64,000 nucleotides of DNA from Sabellastarte sp. h YS-2021. Taxonomy: Eukaryota; Annelida; Polychaeta; Sabellida; Sabellidae. Position 1 is the first letter of the stretch. Each line of letters begins with the position of its first letter. The stretch lies in assembly GCA_964017235.1 (NCBI GenBank), contig OZ024931.1, positions 106,534,221-106,598,220 on the forward strand. Direction: 5' to 3'. Below, in pieces: positions 1 through 10,200 of the stretch. Both the position numbers and the translations under genes were made by a program. The notes beneath the pieces were generated by a model, which saw only the letters and a program-made list of their open reading frames with translations, ran no database searches and was not told the DNA's origin.

Positions 1-568
1 TTCAAAATGGCCGCCATTTTTGGGGAGGGGAAAATTTTTTGAAAATTGCATAGATTGCATTCCTTAGATACCCTGTGGGTCAAAAATTCTGTCGAAATCG
101 CTCTATCTCTTACGGTTTCTGAGATATTAGCAAATTACTCAAAAGTAGTACTGAAAATACACAATGAAGTACCTAAATGGCTATTACTCATGTACTGACA
201 AAGCTATCAGTCCCAAATGCAATACCAAGCGAGCTATGGACATAACAATCTTGTATTCAAAATTGTAGTAAAATATCTTTAATTATTTTGGCTTAAATGC
301 ACGGAAACCAATGGGTACTGAAAATAGCTGTACTTAAGTATTACTCAGTAAGCAAAAGAGGTACAACAGCCAAAAGCAATCCCAAGCAAGCTACTGACCC
401 AATAAGCCTGCATACCAAATTTGGTGACAATAGCTCTAATACTTTTCCTTTAAATGAGCGGAAACCATGCGTGACGCCGGACATCGGACGCCGGACATCG
501 GACAACGGACATCGGACGGCGGAAAAAGCAAAAATAATATATCCACCCCCCAGGGGGGTGGACATAAA
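1..568 (+). repeat. Hairpin-ended interspersed repeat, left end outside window
   Basis: Opens with the motif AAAATGGCCGCCATTTTTGG, has a core with GGCTATTACTCATG-type blocks and a run of GGACATCGGAC-like direct repeats, and ends in the hairpin CCACCCCCCAGGGGGGTGG at about 543-561 followed by ACATAAATATGA. The same order of modules recurs at 40830-41490. No coding capacity; the short ORFs are incidental. Probably a non-autonomous rolling-circle-type (Helentron-like) element, by analogy with bivalve elements that have a tandem core and a terminal hairpin. Confidence 0.65.
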
Positions 569-737
569 TATGAATCAAGAATATGACCACATCTCTCCCC
601 AAATTTGATCCTTCTTCCTGTGGTCAGACTCTACCCACATATAAGTATTAAGTAAGACTAGGTCATTACCTTTGGGATTATTGTGAACACAGACAAACTA
701 ACTGACAGACAGATGAACAAATACAAACCAAAAACTT

Positions 738-1100
738 GCAAATTTAATAAGTAAATTAAATTTTTATAAGTTAATACCCTATCCAATGGACAACTGCTAA
801 ACCGGTCGGCGCAGACCGGCCCGCCAAACGCCAGAAAAAGACGTCCTGTGTTTCCACCGGCTGGCCGGTCCCAGTACTGTGCATTCGCAAGGTGGCGCAT
901 GGTATTTACTTCCTGTCTAGACAACATGACGTCATAGCATCTTTTTCGTTGTCTAAAACTATTAGACCCCTAGTAAGCTGATAGCGGGGTTGGTGGGAGG
1001 GTCTTGTGTGTCCATTGGATAGGGTATTAACTTATAAAAATTTAATTTACTTATTAAATTTGCAATTTTATTGCGTTAATACATCCTATCCAATGGACAA
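738..1100. repeat. 3' terminal repeat plus internal complementary region of B1
   Basis: The outer end (from 738, AAATTTAATAAGTAAATTAA) recurs inverted at about 1033-1062. It is followed at 1063-1090 by the complement of the far right end of the element (TTGCGTTAATACATCCTATC). The internal block is therefore the reverse complement of right end joined to left end, as expected for the template that closes a DIRS circle. Confidence 0.8.
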
Positions 1101-1296
1101 TTGCTGAATAACTACCGCTTGGTCGGCGGGTAAGTTACTAGGGACTTATGTGAACTCACAAGTAATAGCAAATTTTAACCTACGGTCTAGGCTGACTTCG
1201 TCAGGAGACCTATAGGTCCAGGCCTGGGTTGACTTTTAAGGTCAGGAAACCCTGCAAGGCCATGGTCGGTTGCCAGCAGCCGGTTACCCGGGGCTA

Positions 1297-1326
1297 TACC
1301 GCCGTCGCCCCCCCCCCCTTTTTTTG
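1297..1326 (-). other. Purine tract near the 3' end of B1
   Basis: On the element's sense (minus) strand this reads as a run of A followed by a run of G just downstream of the recombinase. An equivalent tract lies at 9781-9806 in A1, and a weaker one near 34411-34434 in B2. Confidence 0.6.
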
Positions 1327-1459
1327 CAGACCTGCTCTGAGGTAGGGGAAGAGAGGGATGAGTTCAGTGCCAGAATGCAAATAAACCTCCCAAAGGAAGC
1401 ACGCCACACTTAATTCTTATGTACATGAAGAAACTGTTTATACATATATACAAATCTCC

Positions 1460-2760
1460 TTAATCTAAGGGCCACTTGTGGATCTGCTGAGCAGCCACTA
1501 CCGAGCCCAATTGGTAAAGCTCTGAATCAGCCCAAGCCCCGCCCTTCATATAGAACTGTGTGAAGGTATTGTGACTTCAGTGGCAGGCTGACAAGATTGG
1601 ATCTAAGGAGACTCCCGACTGGAAGGCCTTCGAAGCAGCAAAGGCCCTGACATCATGGGCTTTAACCTGATGTTAAATGTGGGCCTCCTGGTCAGAGAGC
1701 TCATAACATAGGATCACCTTTAAGAAACCTTTCTTAAAGGAGACAAAAACCACCTCCTTATTCTGCCTGATGTCTGAGGTCCTGTCCAAATAGTAGCATA
1801 ATGCTCTGACCGGACAGAGGGACCTGTCAGACTTGAGGGATCTATCCAGAGTCGAGGCCAGGGCTGTTATAACCCCAGGGGCCACACTGGACACTCTATG
1901 GCCAGCTGATTCTAGGATAGAAAGCTGGATGATGGATACAGGGACACCTTTGACCAATCGGATTGGTGTCCAATATATCAGTTTTGCCAGGCATGAATCT
2001 CACTTTTGCACTTGCCCGACCCAAGGGCCAAGAGGAATACCGTCTTGAAGGTCAAATGCTTCAAGGGGGCCTCCTTGATTGGATCAAAAGGAGTCTCAGC
2101 TGGTGCACGGCCAGTGAGAAGTTCCAGGAGGGTATGCCACTCCTGCCTCTGGGTCTGTCTCTGAGGAAACTATCCAGGAGACGAGCGAGATTTTCGTCCT
2201 TACTGATGTTAAAGGGTGAATTTCCAGTTTATCAACAATGAGTGACCTATAACCATCAATGGTGTTGGGCTGTTTGCCAAGCATGTATCTCACTTCTATG
2301 CTTGCCCGAACCCAGGGCCAAGAGGAAAACTGCCTTGAAGGTGAAATGCTTCAAGGAGGCCTTTAATTGGTTCAAAATGAACCTTGTCAGCTGGTGCAAA
2401 AACCAGGGAGAGGTTCCAGGAAGGGGTTACCCTCCGGCCTTTGGGTCTGTCTAGGTGGAAGCTATCCAGGAGACGAGTGAGATTTTCATCCTTACTAAAA
2501 TTGATGGGCAAATTTCTAGACCATCAGCAATGGCTGACCTGTAACCATCAATGGTACTGGGCTGCAACTTCCTGTCCTGAAACAGGTACCTAAGGAAGTA
2601 AACAACTGACTTTACAGGTGGTGCCCGAAGTCCACCTAATGAATGATACATCACTTGGTAAAAATGACCCATTTGCCTCAAAGACTGATCTGATTGACCC
2701 CCCTTTGAGGAGCCTCAATTCTTGCTGCCACTGCCTCAGACAAGTCCTGCTCCTCGATTG
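1460..2760 (-). pseudogene. Tyrosine recombinase of B1, broken
   Basis: Pieces of a tyrosine recombinase are legible in several frames. The N-terminal core-binding part with PSTIDGYRSAIADGLE lies near 2540. The middle part CPVRALCYYLDRTSDIR lies at 1740-1830. The catalytic end VKAHDVRAFAASKAF (the H-x-x-R box) lies near 1650, and NTFTQFY with the nucleophilic tyrosine near 1560. The tryptophan codon after the conserved CH is TGA, and several frameshifts separate the parts, so it cannot be functional. The same order and spacing are found intact in A1. Confidence 0.85.
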
Positions 2761-2788
2761 CTGAGGCTCTAGGAGCCCTGCATGGAGA

Positions 2789-4230
2789 TTAAGATTTGTC
2801 AGATTTCTGTGAGGGATCTGATCGAACGGCTGTGAACAGGCTGGACAGATTGGGCAGGCTCAGCGGGATGTGGCTGGACATGGCCACTAGATCCCAAAAC
2901 CAAGGCATGTTGGGCCACCCCGGAGCAATCAGAATGATTCTCTTACATGGGGAGTCTTGCAACTTCACCACTTGGCCCAATATGGCTGATGGTGAGGTGT
3001 ATGCTTTTAGATCCTACCATGGCCGACTGAGCACATCCACTGTTGTGGCCAGGGGATCCGGTACCGGTGACACAAAACAGAGGCGACTTGTTGTTGAACC
3101 TCGTGGCAAATAAGTTTATTTTGGGCCGGTGCCACCTACTGCATAGAGTGGAAGACCTCTGGAAGGAGAAACCACTGTTGGGATGGTCTGGCCTAGCCTG
3201 GACAGCCTGTCTGCTACCACATTAGGCCGGCCTGGAATGTGTCGTGCTTTAGAGTCACTTGTTTCCTGGTACACCAGGTCAAGATTCTCCATAGTAGGGC
3301 ACAAAGTGGGCCCAACCTCATTCCTCCTTCCTTTATGTATGACACTACTGTGGTGTTGTCTGTTGCTACAAGTACTACAAGTACTATCTTGTTGAGCAAA
3401 GGTCTTGGAACTCTTTTAAAGCCAGAAAGGCTGCTTTAAGTTCTAGATAGTTCATATACAACTTGCTTCCCGGAGGGGACCAGGTTGCTCTTGCCAAGTG
3501 CTCATCTGAGTGAGCGCCCCACCCTTCTATTGATGCGTCTGTAAATATTTGCAGAGCATGTTTTATTGGGTGTAATGGTTGGCCTGTAAGTGCATTGTCT
3601 TCCTTCAGCCGCCATTGTAAATGGGGGTGCAGGGACCTGGGGACTTGGATCACCTTTTGCAGTGATTCTGGATACCCTCCAGTTGTTTTTGAGATGCCAC
3701 TGTATGGGTCTCATATGAAGTCTGCCTAGATTAACATGCTTTCTGTAGATGTTAGTAACCTATCAAGGACATGAATTCCCGGACCGGGCAAGCCGGTAGG
3801 GATAGCAGTTTTAACAGTCTGTTGAAGGTTCTGTCACCAGTCCAGAGACGGTCGGAACCGATCAGAACTGAAGTCGAACTGGTAGCCTACAAAATCGAAG
3901 TCTTGTTTGGACTCCAGCTCTGATTTCTCTAAGTTCATCAGCAAACCCAGTTGCTGACACATTATTTACTAGTTCCTGTGTATGTTGGAGACAAGCCTGG
4001 TGGGATCTGGCTCTCACCAACCAGTCATCTAGGTACAGGTGGCTTCTTAAATCCTTGTGTATGGCTATCCATTTCACCTGCTTTGGTATCACGGTGAACT
4101 CCAAAGGTGCTGTGGACCAACTGAATGGCAGGGCCTTGAACTGGTATGCCCGACCTTGGATGTGAAATCTCAGGCATTTCCTGGATTGTTCTTGTATAGG
4201 TATATGGACATAGGTATCCCTCCTTCAACA
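2789..4230 (-). pseudogene. Reverse transcriptase-RNase H of B1, broken
   Basis: Legible pieces, 3' to 5' along the minus strand: a post-RNase H block RIILIAPGWPNMPWFWDL near 2900, ARHIPGRPNVVADRLSR near 3230, RNase H motifs LVATDNTTVVSYI near 3370 and LQIFTDASIEGWGAH near 3540, and the reverse transcriptase catalytic block HLYLDDWLVRARS near 4035 (YxDD core). All are in different frames or end in stops. Upstream of about 4230 the reverse transcriptase N-terminus and a Gag are no longer recognisable. Confidence 0.85.
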
Positions 4231-4839
4231 GTTGTACTACCTAGGGTCCAGCCCCCAAGGCTTCCTACATTCCCAAAAAGGGCTTACTCTGGATCCTATA
4301 GGCAGACTGTGTGCCACATTTGGGACATTTGGTATTCTGACCAACATTTTCTGTCCCTCCAGACACTGGTCCGGTCTGGTGACAATGATCCAGGTTAACA
4401 GTCTCTCTGTTCTTATTGTGGTCCGGTGGGGCTGACACAACTTTTCACATTAATAGACTTTTCGCCCCGGGCCAGCAGCCTGCAAGGTGCAGTATTTACA
4501 GAGCAATTGTCATTTGTGATGTCTGACCCCTGGCCGGACATGATGACAAAATTTATTATCTCTCCAGTCAAGTCCAGCACCGATAACAGGTTGTTGAGAG
4601 GTGTGATAAGGGACACTGTCATATCCCTGTCATATCACCAAGACCACTGACTGGTCTAAGAATTCTCTGTAACCAAATAAACCTGAGGTAACTCTCTCCG
4701 GTACCCGGGCTCCATACTCGGTACTTTACTGTAACTAGTAATTCTCTGTAACAAAAAACTGGCAGGCTGGGGTCATCCATGAATTTTGACAGCTACTGGT
4801 CTATATTTAGCCAGCTTTTTTTTCTTTTTTTTTATGTAA

Positions 4840-5220
4840 CCAGTTGGGTTGAAGCACTGTACAGTAAGGACTGTGTTGCCAAGACCCTGTTAGTAGACTT
4901 TGTAACCAGTAGGTTGAAGCAAGTGTACAAGACTGTGTAGCCAGTACCAGTCGGTACACTCTGTAACCAGTTGTTAAAGCAAGTGTAAAAGGCTGTGTAA
5001 CCAGTATCAGTCAGTACACTCTGTAACCAGTTGTTGAAGCAAGTGTACAAGGCTGTGCAGTCAGTACCAGCCGGTACACTCTGTAAACAGTTGTTAAAGC
5101 AAGTGTACAAGGCTGTGTAGCCAGTACCAGTCGGTACACTCTGTAACCAGTTGTTGAAGTGTACAAAACTGTGTTACCAGTCAGTACACTCTGTACACAG
5201 TTGCTAAAGCAATTTTACAA
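4840..5220. repeat. 60-bp minisatellite
   Basis: About six copies of a unit built on GTAACCAGTTGTTGAAGCAA, with a regular 60-bp period (for example 4963, 5023, 5083). The period is a multiple of three, so the minus strand stays open for about 90 codons and encodes a 20-residue repeat (core YTCFNNWLQSV). The ORF is more likely a by-product of the period than a gene. It sits inside B1 between the reverse transcriptase remnant and the 5' tandem units. Confidence 0.85.
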
Positions 5221-5339
5221 CTATCATCTGTGTTGAATTCAGCTTGTTGTAGGTTTCCTCCATTAATTAAAGAATTTCTTTAATCGCACGTCTTATTTGT
5301 AGATTTGACAGTTGCTGGGAAAGCCCTTGTGAACTATTT

Positions 5340-6290
5340 TTAGAAACACTTGGTGTTCGGTGTGTCACGTGACCAGCTTGCTGGTCGGAAGACACGCGAT
5401 TGGCTGATTGGAGCTCGTCAGTTGTGACGTTCTTTTGTGATACTTAAACATGCAAATGCGCAGTATTCTGCTCATCCACCAACCCCACTACCGACAACGA
5501 AGCCGGGTCTGCAAGGCAGGGACTGGAATCACAAAAGACGTGAGTTCTGAAGAACGCACTTCCGACCTTCCTGGTCGGTGAAAACACGTGACCTGCTTCG
5601 TGATTGTTCAGAAGGACACGCGATTGGCTGACTGGGGATGACGTCAGTATTCGCGTTCTTTGTGTGATGCTTTACCAGCAACTTTACAGTCCACAAAACC
5701 CCACTACCGACAACCAGGCCGGGTCTGCAAAGCAGGGACTGTAGTCACAGTAGATGTGAGTTCTGAAGAACGCACTTCCAACCTTCCTGGTCGGTGAAAA
5801 CATGTGACCAGCTTTGTGAGTTGGAAGGAAGGAACGCGATTGGCTGACTGGATATGACGTCAGAGGTCGCATTCTTTTAAGCTGGCCGGCTGGCTGATGC
5901 TTTAAAAGCAGGGGAGCCTGGACCAGTGCGCTCTGAAGATTTGTAGATGAAATTCCTTCTTCCTTTCGTGATAAAACCAGTGAACTGGCCATCCACAACC
6001 CTCACTACCGACAACAAAGCCGGGTCCGCAAGGGAGGGACTGATATCACAATAGTAGACTTCATGCTCTTCTGATGGAATTCCTCCAGTGTAGATAAATA
6101 TATATATATCTGGGGCTTGCCGGTCGACTAATGCTTTACAGCAAACATGTCTGGACCAGTGCGCTCTGAAGAAATCTGAAGAATTCATCTCTTGCTTCTG
6201 ATGAAAAATACTCGAGCTGGGCTGGTGTGACTGATGCTTTACAGCAGAGAAGTCTGTACCAGTGCGCTCTGATGAAGAATGCACCTTGGG
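5340..6290. repeat. Tandem promoter-like units in the 5' region of B1
   Basis: Three units of about 220 bp (ACGCGATTGGCTGA at about 5395, 5618 and 5834) each combine an E-box-like CACGTGACC or variant, an inverted CCAAT box, a TGACGTCA or half CRE, and a block ACTACCGACAACNAAGCCGG. Shorter copies ending CCAGTGCGCTCTGA follow at about 5918, 6155 and 6255. The location, just inside the 5' terminal repeat on the element's sense strand, suggests duplicated upstream control sequence. The function is inferred. Confidence 0.7.
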
Positions 6291-6734
6291 GAATTCCTTC
6301 TATTTACAGTGCTCAAAACTACATAGACTGAGGTTTCCGTGATTTCTAAGACATTACTATGGTGACAGTAGCTGGAAGGTTATAGATTGAACATTCAAAC
6401 AAAGACACGGATAAAAATACCTGCAAATAGTAAATCCATAATTCCTCAATAAAGTCGATCTGCCCCTAACAACACAATGGTTGAATGGGAGGAAACTAGC
6501 AAAAATGGCTGCCTTCATAATTCTCGTCGATTACTGCCCTATCATCAAAATAAAATTGAGTCAACTAGGGAGCGTTTCCAGCAGATTTCTAACTGTATAT
6601 CCGTGCTTGATCAGTAGATAAAACTTCTATACTGAAAACATCCACATATAAGGTTGAAAATCTGTCATAATGCACACTTTTCCTTAAAATATCTGGAGAT
6701 GATGAAAACACGTCTGCACAGTACACGCGCCAAA

Positions 6735-6924
6735 CAAAAAAGATGCTATGACGTCATGTTGTCTAGACAGGAAGTAAATACCATGCGCCACCTTGCGAAT
6801 GCACAGTACTGGGACCGGCCAGCCGGTGGAAACACAGGACGTCTTTTTCTGGCGTTTGGCGGGCCGGTCTGCGCCGACCGGTTTAGCAATTGTCCATTGG
6901 ATAGGATGTATTAACGCAATAAAA
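6735..6924. repeat. 5' terminal repeat arm of B1
   Basis: Inverted copy of the arm at about 790-950. It carries TGACGTCA, TCTAGACAGGAAGTAAATAC and the GC-rich block with CCGGCCAGCCGG, and it ends GGATGTATTAACGCAATAAA. This is the start of the element on the minus strand. Confidence 0.8.
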
Positions 6925-7186
6925 ATAACCTTTTCATGGATGTAACCTGAAATCGATGGAAAAGAATGGGTGAAGTTTTTATTATCATTGCGACACTAAC
7001 CATCATAGTTTCAAATTCCTGATTAAAATTTCAGAGGAAACATAATTTAACTGAAACCAAGTGTTTACTTTTAACTTTACCACCCTTTTTGGGTGACATG
7101 CTGAGACTAAAAAATTGCCTGAGGAGACTAAAATCGCAATGTAAAGGATCTAAAGAAAGAGTTTGTTTCCCTGTATGTCTACAGAC

Positions 7187-7287
7187 CCTGTATGTTGCCC
7201 GCAGATCTATCCATGAGTCAAGTTCTGGCGGCTTTCTAAGCTGTTTTCTCTGTGCTTCATAATGCAAGCAAACGGCCAAGTCCCAGT
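7187..7287 (-). CDS. ERI2: ERI2 exon with exonuclease motif II
   Basis: The acceptor TTTTGTAG precedes AC-TGG-GAC. The split Asp codon is completed from the upstream exon, which ends TCA-G. It encodes DWDLAVCLHYEAQRKQL and SWIDLRATYR, diagnostic ERI2 blocks; the Asp after Trp is a metal ligand. The donor is AGG/GTCTGT, phase 0. No downstream exon is found between here and position 1, where B1 occupies the intron. Confidence 0.92.
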
Positions 7288-10200
7288 CTACAAAACACAG
7301 TGAGTAAACTAATTGTAACAATAATAATAATAAATCTAATTGAATATTTGTTGAGCTTAATCTCTGTGCATACAACATGTGATGTGCAAAAAAGGAATTT
7401 TAATATTCTAAAGTTATTTGACTAGAATACCACACACTGACTGTGGCTAGATACATCTTACATGGACAGCTTACATGGTTTTGAAGATGTATCCATCAGA
7501 ATTATCCTGCAGATATGTAGCCCATGGCGGCCATATTGTGTTTCAAAATAAGGCCAAAAAATATTCCCAGGCAAGCTTTTGTAATGATCAACATATCCTG
7601 AAAATCTGAGAATTCTACCTATAATACTTTTCACTCTAGAGGGGGTAACGGTAAAACCTCTACACACTGCTTAATAACAGACAAAGAAATGCCTATGGTA
7701 GCCATCGTGTCTTTCATAATGAGGCCACAACTATTCCTAGACAAGGTTTTGTAATGAACAAATCCTGCGAATTTGATATCTCTACCAATAATACCTTTTG
7801 CTCTAGAGGGGTAAAAAAACTCATTGCTGAAAGTAAAAACAAGCAATCAGTGCCCGTGAACGGGCTTTGTGTCAGCTGACTGTGTGTTTTGAGTTTCAGA
7901 GTAGAAGTGACAGAAGAAAAGGACACAAAAGTTGTGCCCTGGAAATGGTGTTCAGAAGGAAACTTTAAGTAAGAAGGTAACTGTTAAGGTGTAAAAAGTA
8001 AGTCAAACTACCCTAGGGTCAAAAATTCACTCAAAATCGCGCTATCTTGTACAGTTTTCAAGATATTAACACTTTTTCAATTTCCGCTAAAATCCAAGAT
8101 GGCCGCCAAAAGTGGTATAAGTTGAAATTTTTCCCCTTTCCATAGGATACTCTTGTACTACCATGTGGGTCAAAAATTCACTCGAAATCGCTCTATCTCT
8201 TACGGTTTTCGAGATATTCACACTTTTTCATTTTCCGCTAAAATCCAAGATGGCCACCAAAAGTGGCGAAAACTGAAATTTTCCCCCTTTGCATAGGATA
8301 CTCTTGTACTACCCTAGGGGTAAAAAGTTCTCTTGAAATAGCTCTATCTCATACAGTTCGAGATATTCACACTTTTTCATTTTCCGTTAAAAACTCCAAA
8401 ATGGCCACCAAAAGTGGCGAAAATTGAAATTTTTCCCCTTTGCATAGGATACTCGTGTAATATCCTGGGGGTCAAAAATTCATTCGAAATTGCTCTATCT
8501 CTTACGGTTTTAGAGATATTCACACTTTTTCATTTTCCGCTAAAATCCAAGATGGCCGCCAAAAGTGGCGAAAACTGAAATTTTTCCCCTTTGCATAGGA
8601 TACTCTTGTACTACCCTAGGGTCAAAATTCGCTCAAAATTGCTCTATCTCTTACGGTTTTCGAGATATTCACACTTTTTCATTTTCCGCTAAAATCCAAG
8701 ATGGCCACCAAAAGTGGCGAAAATTGACATTTTTCCCCTTTGCATAGGATACTCTTGTAATACCCTGCAAGTCAAAAATGTGCTCAAAATCACTCTATCT
8801 CGTACGGTTTTTGAGATATTCACACTTTTCATTTTCCGCTAAAATGCAAGATGGCTGCCAAAAGTGGCGAAAATTGAAATTTTTCCCCTTTGCATAGGAT
8901 ATTCACCATGTTGTAGCTATGGAAAAAGTAGCTGAATAACATATTTTCACAAAATGCTCTAAATTTGGAAATTTTAATTACTTAAATGTAGCTTTTATAA
9001 GCTACAAGCTTACCATGTGGGACTTAATGCTGTTCTCGGGTTGCCACACCCGGGGCCAACGTCTTAGAAAAAAAGACAGTTCTTGTTAGCCACCGGATAT
9101 ACTGGTAGTTGTCGTCACGTGATAACTTCTGACCAATCGTCCTACTTTCTCGTTGAAATTTTTTAAACCTACCCCTCAGCTGTAAACAGCGGGGAGGCAG
9201 GGTGGGACTCTCCTAAGTCCCACATGGTAAGCTTGTAGCTTATAAAAGCTACATTTAAGTAATTAAAATTTCCAATTTATTACGCTACAATAGCTTACCA
9301 TGTGGGACTTAATGCTGAATTCAACCGCCCGGTGGCGGGATTACAGCTGAGACTGGAAGATATGTAATTTTTTTCTAAGATTTTGAATTAAAAGTATAGA
9401 ATAGTGCCAGAAATACCAGTCTGAGTCCCATTTACAGTGCCCCGATCCCGAAAGCCGGGCCTGTAACGAGCCAAAAACCTAAGTAAATGAGAGACAGTGC
9501 TAAAACTGTCTAGATGTTTGATTGTAGGACGGAAGTGCAGCAGTGCTCACTTCGAGGTCTAAGGGTCCCAAAGGGCCCTTCACGTGTGACTGACCAACCC
9601 AGTGGTTGGGCCTCTCATAAAAATTTTTTAAAACCTGAATATGAGATTAATGACAACTAAATCAGTCCTTAATAGAAATTACTTGATAATTAAAGGATAA
9701 AATGACCTTACCCGTAACATCTTGAAGGTAAAGGAATACCTAGATCCTGGGAATGACTCCTGAAGACTTGGTTGTAGCGGATGTGCCCCCCCCCCCCCTT
9801 TTTTCTTTCCGAGGACAACTGGTCTGAGGGGAAGGATCTAGGACTTGTTGTACAGCCACTACGGGTCCCAGGTACAAATTGTTGTCGGTGTCCGACCAAG
9901 TAAGGTCTTTTAGGTAAAAATTTGTAAATGTGTTGTGAGCTTTCCAGTGACAGGCTTGCATGATTTGGTCCACCGATACCCCACCGTAAAAGGCCTTAGA
10001 GGCCGCGAAGGCCCGGATGTCATGCGCTTTGACTTGGACCAAGTCCAAGGCTTGTTGATCTGCTTGTTTGTAACAAAGTAAGATGGTTTGTTTCAACCAT
10101 GAAGAGAGTGTAGCGGGTCTGATGTCTGAGGTATGTCCTTTCTTAAAGGAGATGAAAAGGAGAGAACGAGACCCTCTCAGGTCTTTAGTTCGGTCCAAAT

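Larger units (their letters stand above)
738..6924 (-). mobile_element. DIRS-like retrotransposon, family B, decayed copy (B1)
   Basis: Bounded by inverted terminal repeats whose outer arms are 790-950 and about 6735-6893 (shared blocks include GGAAGTAAATACCATGCGCC and the CCGGCCAGCCGG region). Reading on the minus strand it has a 5' repeat, a 5' region full of tandem units, remnants of reverse transcriptase and RNase H, a tyrosine recombinase, a purine tract and a 3' repeat with an internal complementary region. There is no flanking target duplication (left flank ends CAAAAACT, right flank starts ATAACC). This architecture is specific to DIRS elements, which insert as circles through a tyrosine recombinase. 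Every reading frame carries stops or frameshifts. It lies in an intron of ERI2 in the sense orientation. Confidence 0.85.

Noticed and set aside
4832..5110. 92-codon repetitive ORF as a gene
   Set aside because: Explained by the 60-bp period of the minisatellite; no start context or homology.
5684..6284. ORFs of 104 and 135 codons in the 5' region of B1
   Set aside because: They arise from the tandem units and show no conserved protein features.
8565..8747. Short ORF within the 150-bp array
   Set aside because: Repeat-derived; the same frame is broken in the other units.
7400..8905. CRISPR array
   Set aside because: The units are 150 bp and adjacent, with no short repeats or unique spacers, and the DNA is animal.
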